The position numbers and the translations under genes are program-made. Positions 38,859-47,965 of a DNA stretch of 64,000 bases are shown in pieces. How positions within the stretch are numbered: the first letter of the stretch is position 1; each line of letters starts with the position of its first letter. The DNA lies in NCBI GenBank assembly GCA_947589095.1, contig CANQBX010000012.1, positions 1 to 64,000 on the forward strand, in the 5' to 3' direction. The notes below the pieces were generated by a model, which was not told the origin of the DNA, did not search any database, and saw only the letters and a program-made list of their open reading frames with translations. Origin of the DNA: an uncultured Lachnospiraceae bacterium. GTDB taxonomy: Bacteria > Bacillota > Clostridia > Lachnospirales > Lachnospiraceae.

Positions 38859-39329
38859 ATGTTTTCAAAATATACGAAGAACCAGAGGCGCGTCCTTGTG
38901 GTATTTTTCCTGTACCTGTCCGTGCTGATCTATCTGGTGCTGTTTTCCGAGACTTACCGGAGGGGCGGAGGTCTCGGCGGTTATGCCTATAATCTGGAGC
39001 CGTTTAAGGAGATACGGCGGTTTTACGGAAATATCGAGCAGCTGGGATTCAGGGCGGTGTTTGTCAATCTGGCCGGGAACATCCTTGCGTTTATTCCCTT
39101 TGCTTTTTTCCTTCCTGTAGTCAGCGAGAAGGCAGGAGGATTTTTTCAGACAGTGTTTCTCACCTTCATTTTAAGCCTGTGTATCGAGTGTACGCAACTT
39201 GTTACGAAGGTGGGAAGCTTTGATGTGGATGATCTGATACTGAATACGGCGGGCGGGCTGATCGGCTATCTGCTGCACTGGATCGGCCAGCGGATCTGGA
39301 TGAGGAGGAAATCAGGTGCCGGGACATAA
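38859..39329 (+). CDS. VanZ-like family protein
   Basis: 'NLEPFKEIRRF...FVNLAGNILAFIPFAFFLPV...LSLCIECTQLVTKVGSFDVDDLILNTAGGLIGYLL'. Confidence 0.9.
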   Translation: MFSKYTKNQRRVLVVFFLYLSVLIYLVLFSETYRRGGGLGGYAYNLEPFKEIRRFYGNIEQLGFRAVFVNLAGNILAFIPFAFFLPVVSEKAGGFFQTVFLTFILSLCIECTQLVTKVGSFDVDDLILNTAGGLIGYLLHWIGQRIWMRRKSGAGT

Positions 39330-39756
39330 GAATAGCAGGTTCAGGCCGAAGCGTCGTCCTCTGTCCGAAGAGGAGCGGGAGGCGCTTAAGGCCAGGCAGG
39401 AGCGGAAGGAACGGAATATCCGGGAGCAGAAGGAAGCGGCCGCCAGCCGCGTATCCTATGTGCGCAAGCCTGTTTCCGGGCGGAGCGTCATCGGAACGGT
39501 TCTGACGGTGATCGCCCTCGCTTTTGGCGGGTATTGCCTTTATCTTGGCTATGACACGTATGGGCAGGTGCCGTTTTCGGCCGGCGGTCCGGCGCTCTGC
39601 AGCATGCTTTGCGGCGCGGCGGCATTTGTATATCACATCTGTGCCCTGCGGGAGCGGGACACGAACGGAATCCTGTCTAAAATTGGAATTGTTCTTGCGG
39701 CGGCGCTGCTTCTTGCGTGGATTGCGATTTTAGTAATCGGAACACAGGGATTATAA
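39316..39756 (+). CDS. Small conserved membrane protein of unknown function
   Basis: Basic N-terminus and three hydrophobic segments; overlaps the VanZ-like gene by 14 bp. Confidence 0.6.
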   Translation: MPGHKNSRFRPKRRPLSEEEREALKARQERKERNIREQKEAAASRVSYVRKPVSGRSVIGTVLTVIALAFGGYCLYLGYDTYGQVPFSAGGPALCSMLCGAAAFVYHICALRERDTNGILSKIGIVLAAALLLAWIAILVIGTQGL

Positions 39757-39840
39757 GAAATTCGTTATCATAGAATTCCTGCGGGAGAATGCACAGGCCT
39801 GCAGGTAATCGTGAATTTCAGCAGAAAAGAGGTAACAGGG

Positions 39841-41913
39841 ATGGATTATCGTGAATTCTGGCAGGAGGAAAATGAATCCGTGCGGGAGCGGTATGAGCTT
39901 TCTGTTGAGCGGCTCGGCCTGATCCGGACGGAGGAGACGGTACCGGAGCCTTTTCGGGCATATTTCAAGGCGGTGGCGGAGTTTATGACGGACGCAGCGC
40001 TGGTGTATGAGATGAACGACACCGGGGCGTTCCGGGAGATGCCGCTTGACAGGCTGAAACAGGTGAATGAGGCACTGTACCATGGCATTCTGCCCGGAGC
40101 GTATGATACCAGCTACGCAAATCCCTCCTATGCGGCGGCCCAGTTGGGAGAGGATTACGGAAAGCTGCTTTCCTATCTTTTGTCGGAGATCCGCGGGCAG
40201 ATCGTATTCGCCCATGAGTGCCGGCTTACGGAGCTGACCATTTTAAATGAGCTGTTCATTGAAATTTATAATATGTTTGAGGAAGAGGAACTTCCCTCGC
40301 CGGAACGGATCCAGGAGACGATTTACTGGTTTATCAGCGATTATACGGATCTGACGGCGGAGTACCGGCTGCGGGAGCAGGTGGATCCGGCACTTTCATT
40401 TGCGAAAGACATCGTGACGGGGGCGGATCTGTCGGATCTGCGGTACCTCTATTTCTATGGGGAATATGTGTCCGAGGAAGAACTGAAGATCGCCCGCTTC
40501 ATGAACTCGCTGCCGCAGAAGACCATCGACTGCATGGCGGACACTTATACGGAGGGCTATCGGATAGGCTTTACCGTTATGAATGTGGATCTGTCGAAGA
40601 AGAAAAGCGTGGCGGTGGTCTATGAGCTGGGCTACGAGCGGATGTTGAAGAAGGCGATCGAGAATTTTACCGCTATGGGTCTGGATGTGATCGTCTATCG
40701 CGGCGGCGTCTGGTCCATGGACCGGCAGGGCGGCCGCAGGGCCGGCTATCACGGTACATCCCCCAACCGGCAGTATGATTACGACCATCGCTTTGACAGC
40801 GCGGTCTATTACCAGAAGGCGTATACGGACCGCAGGCAGGCGGTGCTGGGCACGGTCTATGAGACGTATAAAAAGCAGTGTGCGGATTACGCGGGACCGG
40901 CGGTCATCGAGACCTTCGGCGAAGCCGGTTTTGAGCCTGTGAACAAGCCGGAGGCGTGGGCGCTCACGGAGAAGCAGGAGAAGCTGAAGGTAGCGGCGGC
41001 GGGCACGGCGGCCCTGCTGCGGGAGAAATATATCCCCAGCGATGAGACCAGCTTCACGATCATCGCGTTCCCGAAGCCGTCCATCGGCCCGGATTTCGAG
41101 GAAATATTTGCGGAGACCATCCGCATCAATACGCTGGATTATGAACTGTATAAGAAGATCCAGCAGAATATCATTGACCGTCTGGATCAGGCGGAATACG
41201 TGATCGTCACCGGCGCCGGGGACAATCACACGCATATGAAGGTGATGCTGCATAAGCTTTCCGACCCGGCGGCCCAGACGAATTTCGAGAACTGCGTGGC
41301 GGATGTGAATATACCGCTGGGAGAAGTATTTACTTCCCCGGTGCTTACCGGAACCGAGGGCGTGCTGGAGGTCAGCAGCGTCTATATCGGCGAGTTCCAG
41401 TTTAAGAACCTGCATATGGAATTTAAAGACGGGAAGATCACGGATTACAGCTGCGCCAACTTTGACGACCCGGCGGAGAATAAGAAGCTTTTAAAGCAGA
41501 TGATCCTGCAGAACCACGGCACGCTGCCCATCGGGGAGTTTGCCATCGGTACTAACACGGTCGCTTACGCCATGGCCCGGCGGTTCGGCATCATCGACCG
41601 TCTGCCGATCCTGATCGTGGAGAAAATGGGACCGCATTTCGCGGTGGGAGACACCTGCTACAGCCGCGCGGAGGATTCGCCCATGTATAATCCCAACGGC
41701 AAAGAAGTGATCGCCAGGGAGAACGAGTGCTCGGCGCTGCGCCGTACGGAGCCGGAGAAGGCGTATTTTAACTGCCATACGGACATCACGATCCCCTATC
41801 CGGAGATCGGCGAGATCTATGGCGTGACGGCGGAGGGGGAGAAGCTGCCGGTCATTGCCGGCGGGCGGTTCGTCGTGCCGGGGACGGAGCTTTTAAATGA
41901 GGCGCTGGAATAG
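39841..41913 (+). CDS. M29-type leucyl aminopeptidase-like protein
   Basis: 'VIVTGAGDNHTHMKVMLHKLSDPAAQTNFENCVADVNIPLGEVFTSPVLTGTEGVLEV', 'GEFAIGTNTVAYAMARRFGIIDRLPILIVEKMGPHFAVGDTCYSRAED'. Confidence 0.8.
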   Translation: MDYREFWQEENESVRERYELSVERLGLIRTEETVPEPFRAYFKAVAEFMTDAALVYEMNDTGAFREMPLDRLKQVNEALYHGILPGAYDTSYANPSYAAAQLGEDYGKLLSYLLSEIRGQIVFAHECRLTELTILNELFIEIYNMFEEEELPSPERIQETIYWFISDYTDLTAEYRLREQVDPALSFAKDIVTGADLSDLRYLYFYGEYVSEEELKIARFMNSLPQKTIDCMADTYTEGYRIGFTVMNVDLSKKKSVAVVYELGYERMLKKAIENFTAMGLDVIVYRGGVWSMDRQGGRRAGYHGTSPNRQYDYDHRFDSAVYYQKAYTDRRQAVLGTVYETYKKQCADYAGPAVIETFGEAGFEPVNKPEAWALTEKQEKLKVAAAGTAALLREKYIPSDETSFTIIAFPKPSIGPDFEEIFAETIRINTLDYELYKKIQQNIIDRLDQAEYVIVTGAGDNHTHMKVMLHKLSDPAAQTNFENCVADVNIPLGEVFTSPVLTGTEGVLEVSSVYIGEFQFKNLHMEFKDGKITDYSCANFDDPAENKKLLKQMILQNHGTLPIGEFAIGTNTVAYAMARRFGIIDRLPILIVEKMGPHFAVGDTCYSRAEDSPMYNPNGKEVIARENECSALRRTEPEKAYFNCHTDITIPYPEIGEIYGVTAEGEKLPVIAGGRFVVPGTELLNEALE

Positions 41914-43041
41914 ATGATGGAGACGGACAGGAAAAAACAGTTGGATCCGCAGTTTTTGTTGTTATCCGCTTTGGGTATGATTTTCGTCGTGGACGGTCAT
42001 ATAAACGGCAATTATATGGATCTGGGAGGTTTCTTCCCATATTATTCGTTTCATGTGCCGCTTTTCTTCTTTATTTCCGGGAATTTCTACCGGGATCAGC
42101 ATCTCGGACAGATTCCGGCATACATAAAGAAAAAGGCGCTCCGGCTTATGCTGCCGTATTTTATCTATAATGCCGTCTATGGATGTATAGCATGGCTTCT
42201 GCATATGGCCGGTTTTACGATGGGCGGAGAACTGACCATACAGAATCTATGTGTTGAGCCGTTTATCACGGGGCATCAGTTCGTTTATAACCTGGCCGCG
42301 TGGTTTGTTCCGGCTCTGTTTGTCGTTGAGATCGCGAATCTTCTGATCCATCGTATTTTTTATAAGCTTTTGCAAAATGAGTCGGGATACCTTCTGATTG
42401 AACTGCTGGCCGGGATGTGCGGAGTTATGCTTGCCATGTCCGGTAAGAATACCGGCATATATTTGCCCATTGTCCGGACATTATTCTTCCTTCCCTTTTA
42501 TCAGGCCGGCATATGGTGCAGGAAAACGGCTGCGGCGTCGAAATGCGCGAACAATTTTTTGTATTTCGGCGTTATTTTTCTCATCCAGTTCAGTCTGCAC
42601 CTGAGCGGGTGCCGTCTGGTAAATGAAACAGTATTTTGCCGGGACTTCACAAATCCGTTCGTTCCATATATAGCGGCGGCCGCCGGCATCGCTTTCTGGC
42701 TCAGGGTCACAAAGATACTTGCGCCGGCTTTCGAAAAAAGCCGCTTCGTGTCCTACTTCGGCAGCCACACCTATGCGGTTATGACGCACCATCTGATGGC
42801 TTTGATGGCCGTAAAAACGGTGCTGGCGCTGATTGCCAAGTTCACTCCGCTGTTTGGCGATTTTCAGTTCCATTTCTATAAAACAGATATATGGTATTAT
42901 TATCTTCCGGGCCAGTCGGCGCATTTTAGGATCCTGTATCTGTTCGTTGCCATTGCCCTGCCGCTTTTGTTTCAATCCATTCTTGAAAAAATCTCCCGGT
43001 TCACCCGTTCCCTGAGGCGCAGAAGATATCCGGCGTCGTGA
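41914..43041 (+). CDS. Acyltransferase 3-family membrane protein
   Basis: 'FVVDGHINGNYMDLGGFFPYYSFHVPLFFFISGNFYRDQ' and ~10 TM segments. Confidence 0.8.
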   Translation: MMETDRKKQLDPQFLLLSALGMIFVVDGHINGNYMDLGGFFPYYSFHVPLFFFISGNFYRDQHLGQIPAYIKKKALRLMLPYFIYNAVYGCIAWLLHMAGFTMGGELTIQNLCVEPFITGHQFVYNLAAWFVPALFVVEIANLLIHRIFYKLLQNESGYLLIELLAGMCGVMLAMSGKNTGIYLPIVRTLFFLPFYQAGIWCRKTAAASKCANNFLYFGVIFLIQFSLHLSGCRLVNETVFCRDFTNPFVPYIAAAAGIAFWLRVTKILAPAFEKSRFVSYFGSHTYAVMTHHLMALMAVKTVLALIAKFTPLFGDFQFHFYKTDIWYYYLPGQSAHFRILYLFVAIALPLLFQSILEKISRFTRSLRRRRYPAS

Positions 43042-44801
43042 GGATACCGGGTAAATGTGAGCGGTTCGTCCAGTCCGTCTTCCATGAGGGAGATCACATG
43101 CTCCCGGCTGGTCAACTGCTCTAAGAGGCTGAGCGCCCGCAGGTCGCAGAGAGCTTCGTAGAAGACCGCCATATGAAGGGATTCCAGCGGTTGGCCGTCC
43201 GGTCCGGGGTAGACTAAGAAGGAATCGCCGGACGGGAAAGCACCGTCCGCGTCCGTGACGGCAAACGGGTCGATATGCCTTTTAGAGAGTCTGGAGTTAT
43301 AGAAATTAAAGCCCCACTGCAGGAATCCGGCCGCCTGATATTTATAAAGCTGCAGACCGATGATCCGGTTCCTGGCGGAAGGCATGCCGAAGAAGCGGTT
43401 GGAGACCTGGTAATTCTGGGCGCAGCAGTAGTAGACCCACAGATCGGCGGGACGCCGTCCTGTGAGGAACGGCTCCAGCGCGCTGGTGGCGATGATGGGC
43501 GTCTCGCAGATGCCGTCGGTAAAACAGCGGTAGTGGCTCATGGCGTCCATGATCGGGAAACCATTAAGAAGACCGGCTGCCTGCGCTTTGGCCGCCTGAT
43601 ACTGGGAAAGGCATGATTCATCCGGTTCATCGGAGATATGGAAGACCGTGCGGTCCCGGATCCCAAGCCGCTTAAGCTCGCCGGTCAGGGCGGGCAGGAA
43701 GGCGTTCAGAAACTGACGGTAATCTTCGCCGAGGGCTTCGCTTTCCCAGCCGAAACGTTTCTTCAGAATGCCGTCTTCCGTGACCATGATCTTCGGACAG
43801 TGGGCGGCGCCCCACTGGGTGTAGAGATGCGCCATTTCGAAATATTCAATACCGCAGTCCAGGCACATGGCAACCCAGCGTTCCAGTTTGGAGAAATCGA
43901 ACGAATAGACGCCGTCTTTGAATTCGATGCCGACTAACTGGATCGTGGTCCGCTCGCCGCCGACATCCGTATCCAGCGGAGGCGTGAAAATGGGCGTGAG
44001 GATCATATTGAGGCCCCGCCGCACGCCCAGGCGGATCTGGCGGCGCATGTATTCCCAATGGGTCTCGGAGAAGACCGGGAGCTTATAATAATCCGCGATG
44101 CAGTCGCCGTGGAACCATTCGGTGACGATCAGCTGCTGTTTGGGCAGCACCGCGTCGATGACTTCTATCGGCGTCTGCAGAATAACAATTTTGTTGTTTT
44201 TATCAATCTCGTGCGTTTTTGCCTCTTCTGACAATTTGAAGGAAGAGGCAGGAATATTCAAAAGTCCTGTATCTGCTGAATTCTGATCTGAAATATCCTT
44301 AGGATATGCCTTATCTTCGTCGATATGAATCGTTATTGTGATCGGGAATGTACCCGCGGGTGTATTCTCGGTTGTTTCAATCTCAATCCAGAAGGCCGTC
44401 CATACATTGCAGGGAAGAGAGCACTTTCCATCTTCAAGCGGAGTCAGAAGATCCGGATACAGACCCGGCCTGTCGGATAGGATATTCCCGTCCCGCGTAT
44501 CATTTACCGGGAGCGTTGAGGGCATCAGATCCACGCGCCGCAGAGTGATCGAAGCAGCGATAGAAGATGCCGCAATGATCTGCACAGGAACAGAAGCATC
44601 TGTGGAGGCGTTGCCATCCTGAAATAGAGCAGAAGAGGACGCCTCTTCCGATGCTGCTTCCGGCGTATCTACAGGCCGCAAGGCCGCCTGGAAAGCGAAT
44701 GTATCATTTTTCAGCATTGTAAAGGGAATTCCGCAGGCGGCAGGGGATTGTTCCGGGAATATCTTCTCCAGGCTTGAAGCAAGAACGGACTGAATGATCA
44801 T
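42972..44801 (-). CDS. DUF4091-type glycoside-hydrolase-like protein
   Basis: 'FWIEIETTENTPAGTF', 'FHISDEPDESCLSQYQAAK', 'LWVYYCCAQ', 'GFLQWGFNFYNSRLSKRHIDPF'. Confidence 0.75.
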   Translation of the reverse strand: MIIQSVLASSLEKIFPEQSPAACGIPFTMLKNDTFAFQAALRPVDTPEAASEEASSSALFQDGNASTDASVPVQIIAASSIAASITLRRVDLMPSTLPVNDTRDGNILSDRPGLYPDLLTPLEDGKCSLPCNVWTAFWIEIETTENTPAGTFPITITIHIDEDKAYPKDISDQNSADTGLLNIPASSFKLSEEAKTHEIDKNNKIVILQTPIEVIDAVLPKQQLIVTEWFHGDCIADYYKLPVFSETHWEYMRRQIRLGVRRGLNMILTPIFTPPLDTDVGGERTTIQLVGIEFKDGVYSFDFSKLERWVAMCLDCGIEYFEMAHLYTQWGAAHCPKIMVTEDGILKKRFGWESEALGEDYRQFLNAFLPALTGELKRLGIRDRTVFHISDEPDESCLSQYQAAKAQAAGLLNGFPIMDAMSHYRCFTDGICETPIIATSALEPFLTGRRPADLWVYYCCAQNYQVSNRFFGMPSARNRIIGLQLYKYQAAGFLQWGFNFYNSRLSKRHIDPFAVTDADGAFPSGDSFLVYPGPDGQPLESLHMAVFYEALCDLRALSLLEQLTSREHVISLMEDGLDEPLTFTRYPHDAGYLLRLRERVNREIFSRMD

Positions 44802-44860
44802 AATTTCCTCCATGATTCACGGGCCGCTGTAAGCAGCAGGAGACTGTGGCTGGAAACAAA

Positions 44861-44886
44861 AAACTCCGGAATCTCTCCCGGAGTTT
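44861..44886 (-). terminator. Rho-independent terminator downstream of rpmB
   Basis: aaactccgg / ccggagttt stem; minus-strand T-rich tail ttttttgttt. Confidence 0.75.
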
Positions 44887-44902
44887 TAGGATCCTTATTC
44901 GA

Positions 44903-45088
44903 TTAGGCTCTCTCGACTAATCCGGAACGCAGGCAGGAAGTACATACGTACATCTTCTTGGTTCCTCCGTTGACCTTCACTCGAACGGACTTCACATTGG
45001 CTCTCCACATCTTATTGGATATTCTATGTGAATGGCTTACCGCGTTTCCAAAGTGTACGGCTCTTTCACAGATTGCACATTTTGCCAT
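44903..45088 (-). CDS. rpmB: 50S ribosomal protein L28
   Basis: 'MAKCAICERAVHFGNAVSHSHRISNKMWRANVKSVRV'. Confidence 0.96.
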   Translation of the reverse strand: MAKCAICERAVHFGNAVSHSHRISNKMWRANVKSVRVKVNGGTKKMYVCTSCLRSGLVERA

Positions 45089-45395
45089 GATCGCACCTCC
45101 TTATAACCGATTAAAGCCTGCTTATGGCTCCACAACATATTGTATCTTACCAGATTGCAGGAGAATTTGCAAGCGAAATTTTCGATGAAATTAAAATATT
45201 TTGCGGAAAAGCAGTGAAGGAGCGAATCCGGCTATTTTTGTGAATAACTGTCAATAGACACATCCGCGATAATATGCTATACTTACTTCGTATGCAGTTC
45301 CATAATCTGGCATCTGGTAAACACGATAAAGTGTAAGATAAAGGAAACGTGGAGATACTTCCATAAGAACGAGAATCGGTAAGGGAGGTTTCGGA

Positions 45396-45752
45396 ATGAA
45401 AGGACGAATCAACAATAAGCTGGGCGAGATCCGGATCAATCCCGAAGTCATTGCCAAGTACGCCGGTCTTACGGCGGTGGAATGCTTCGGAATCGTGGGA
45501 ATGGCCGCTATCAGCATGAAGGACGGCCTTGTGAAACTCTTGAAGCGCGACAGTCTGACGCACGGTATTACGTTAAGTATTGAGGACAATCACATTACTC
45601 TGGATTTCCATGTGATCGTGTCCTACGGCGTCAGCATTTCCGCGGTTGCGGACAATCTGATCGAGAACGTCAAATATAAAGTGGAAGAACTGACCGGCAT
45701 GGAAGTGGATAAGATTAATATCTATGTCGAAGGCGTCAGAGTGATCGATTAA
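45396..45752 (+). CDS. Asp23/Gls24 family envelope stress protein
   Basis: 'INPEVIAKYAGLTAVECFGIVGMAAISMKDG...ISVAVADNLIENVKYKVEELTGMEVDKINIYVEGVR'-like pattern; directly upstream of fakA. Confidence 0.92.
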   Translation: MKGRINNKLGEIRINPEVIAKYAGLTAVECFGIVGMAAISMKDGLVKLLKRDSLTHGITLSIEDNHITLDFHVIVSYGVSISAVADNLIENVKYKVEELTGMEVDKINIYVEGVRVID

Positions 45753-45766
45753 GGAGGAAGCATCCC

Positions 45767-47656
45767 GTGGTTATGAATAGAATGGACGCAAAGACCCTGC
45801 AGAAAGCGTTTCTTGCGGGGGCGAAGGAATTAGAGTCTAAGAAGGAATGGATCAATGAATTAAATGTCTTCCCGGTGCCGGACGGCGATACCGGCACGAA
45901 TATGACGATGACGATCATGTCGGCGGCCCGCGAGGTGGCAGCCATGGAAGAGCCGACCATGGAGACGCTTGCGAAGGCCATTTCCTCCGGCTCCCTCCGT
46001 GGCGCCAGAGGGAACTCCGGCGTGATCCTGTCCCAGCTGTTCCGGGGCTTTACGAAGGAGATTAAGACGCTGGATGTGATCACCACCGCGACGCTTGCCG
46101 GCGCCTTCGTGCGGGCCAAGGAGACCGCGTATAAGGCGGTCATGAAGCCGAAGGAAGGCACGATCCTGACCGTGGCCCGCGGCATGGCGGACAAGGCGGT
46201 GGAGATGGCGGCGAAGACGGATGATATCATCGAGTTTGCGGAAGCCGTCATTGAAGAGGGAGACCGGGTCTTAAGCCAGACGCCGGAGCTTTTGCCGATC
46301 TTAAAGCAGGCCGGAGTCGTGGATTCCGGCGGTCAGGGCCTGATGCAGGTCATGAAGGGCGCGCTTGACGGACTTTTGGGCCGGGGGATCGAATTCACCG
46401 GCGAGGCTGTACATCCGGCAGGAAACGCTGATTCATCGCAGACAGCCGCAGGCGGTTCGGGTCAGGCCGGGACGCCGGCAGGCGGCGGACATACGGCCGC
46501 GCCGTCCGGCGCGGTTCATGTGGATACCGCCAATCTTGAGACTGCCAATATCAAATTCGGCTACTGTACGGAATTTATCGTGAATCTGGAGAAGGATTAC
46601 GATGACGATAAGGAAGCGGAATTCAAGGCGTATCTGGAAAGCCTGGGAGATTCCATTGTCCTTGTCTCCGACGACGAAGTGGTGAAGGTCCATGTCCATA
46701 CTAACGATCCGGGCCTTGCGATCCAGAAGGCGCTGACCTACGGTTCCCTGTCCAGGATCAAGATCGATAATATGCGGGAGGAGCACCACGAGCGGCTGAT
46801 CAAGGACGCGGAGAAGCTGGCGGCGCAGCAGAAGGCGGAAGCGGCGGCGAAGGCAGCGCAGGAGGGCGGCACGGCCGGGAGGACGGCAGAAGGCGGCATC
46901 GGAGCGACCGATTCAGGCAGCGTTTCCTTCGAAAGCGCAGCGGCGCAGATGGAGAGCATGGCGCCGGCAGCAGTTCCGGCGGAGGAGAAGCCGCATAAGG
47001 ACTACGGCTTTATCGCTGTATCTGTCGGCGATGGCTTCGCTGAGATTTTCGAGGGCATCGGCGCCGATTATCTGATCGAGGGCGGCCAGACCATGAATCC
47101 CAGCACCGAGGATATGCTCAACGCCATCGATCAGGTGAACGCCGACACCATTTACATCCTGCCCAATAACGGCAATATCATTCTTGCGGCCCAGCAGGCG
47201 GCTCATCTTGTAAAGGATAAGAGGATCGTTGTGATACCGTCGAAGACCGTGCCGCAGGGTATTTCTGCAATCATCAATTTCACACCGGATCTGCCGCCGG
47301 AGGAGAATGAGGCGAATATGATCGAGGAGATGCAGCACGTCAAGACGGCTGAGATCACCTACGCCGTCCGCCACACGGTTATTGAGGATAAGGAGATCGA
47401 GGAAGGCGATATTATGGGCCTTGGCGACCATCATATCCTTTCCGTGGGCAAGTCCGTGGAGACTACAGCGCTGGAGGCGCTTCGGAATATGCTCGATGAG
47501 GAGTCGGAGCTGGTCAGCATCTATTACGGCCAGGATATCAGCGAGGAAGAAGCCGATACGTTCATGGAGAAGGCCCGGGCAATCTGTCCGGAATGCGAAG
47601 TGGAACTGAATTATGGCGGGCAGCCGATCTATTATTATATGATTTCTGTCGAGTAA
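45767..47656 (+). CDS. fakA: DAK2 domain fatty acid kinase-like protein
   Basis: 'LNVFPVPDGDTGTNMTMTIMSAAREV', 'GARGNSGVILSQLFRGF', 'VDSGGQGLMQVMKGALDGLLG'. Confidence 0.9.
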   Translation: MVMNRMDAKTLQKAFLAGAKELESKKEWINELNVFPVPDGDTGTNMTMTIMSAAREVAAMEEPTMETLAKAISSGSLRGARGNSGVILSQLFRGFTKEIKTLDVITTATLAGAFVRAKETAYKAVMKPKEGTILTVARGMADKAVEMAAKTDDIIEFAEAVIEEGDRVLSQTPELLPILKQAGVVDSGGQGLMQVMKGALDGLLGRGIEFTGEAVHPAGNADSSQTAAGGSGQAGTPAGGGHTAAPSGAVHVDTANLETANIKFGYCTEFIVNLEKDYDDDKEAEFKAYLESLGDSIVLVSDDEVVKVHVHTNDPGLAIQKALTYGSLSRIKIDNMREEHHERLIKDAEKLAAQQKAEAAAKAAQEGGTAGRTAEGGIGATDSGSVSFESAAAQMESMAPAAVPAEEKPHKDYGFIAVSVGDGFAEIFEGIGADYLIEGGQTMNPSTEDMLNAIDQVNADTIYILPNNGNIILAAQQAAHLVKDKRIVVIPSKTVPQGISAIINFTPDLPPEENEANMIEEMQHVKTAEITYAVRHTVIEDKEIEEGDIMGLGDHHILSVGKSVETTALEALRNMLDEESELVSIYYGQDISEEEADTFMEKARAICPECEVELNYGGQPIYYYMISVE

Positions 47657-47666
47657 GGCGATGGGT

Positions 47667-47743
47667 ACGTATTCCGTGCGAATAGAGTACCAGTGACGCT
47701 CCGGAGGTATTCCATGTGAACAGAGCGTCAGTGTGCTCTGGAA
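47667..47743 (+). repeat. REP-like hairpin repeat, two tandem units after fakA
   Basis: gtattccgtgcgaatagagtaccagtgacgctccgga / gtattccatgtgaacagagcgtcagtgtgctctgga; second unit has cagagc/gctctg stem. Confidence 0.65.
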
Positions 47744-47965
47744 GTATCTATCCCATGCTGAAGGGCTTCAGCAGCGCGCTTTCTGTACTGGTCGGAGAGA
47801 TATATAACCGGAAGGTTCTCTGCGAATCTTCCGGTTTTTCCGCTTTCGGGATGTTCCGGCGTCCGGCGGAATTACGATGTGGCTGTATCTTATTTCTACG
47901 GCAGGACAGGCGGTCCTATCCTGCGGTCTGGAGAATCAAATGAAAATCGGGGGGAAAATAGAAGT

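Noticed and set aside
40396-41415. 339-aa minus-strand ORF opposite the aminopeptidase
   Set aside because: Shadow frame; no family motifs and no minus-strand RBS.
47716-47943. 75-aa ORF between fakA and recQ
   Set aside because: Overlaps the REP-like tandem hairpins; no RBS or conservation evidence visible.
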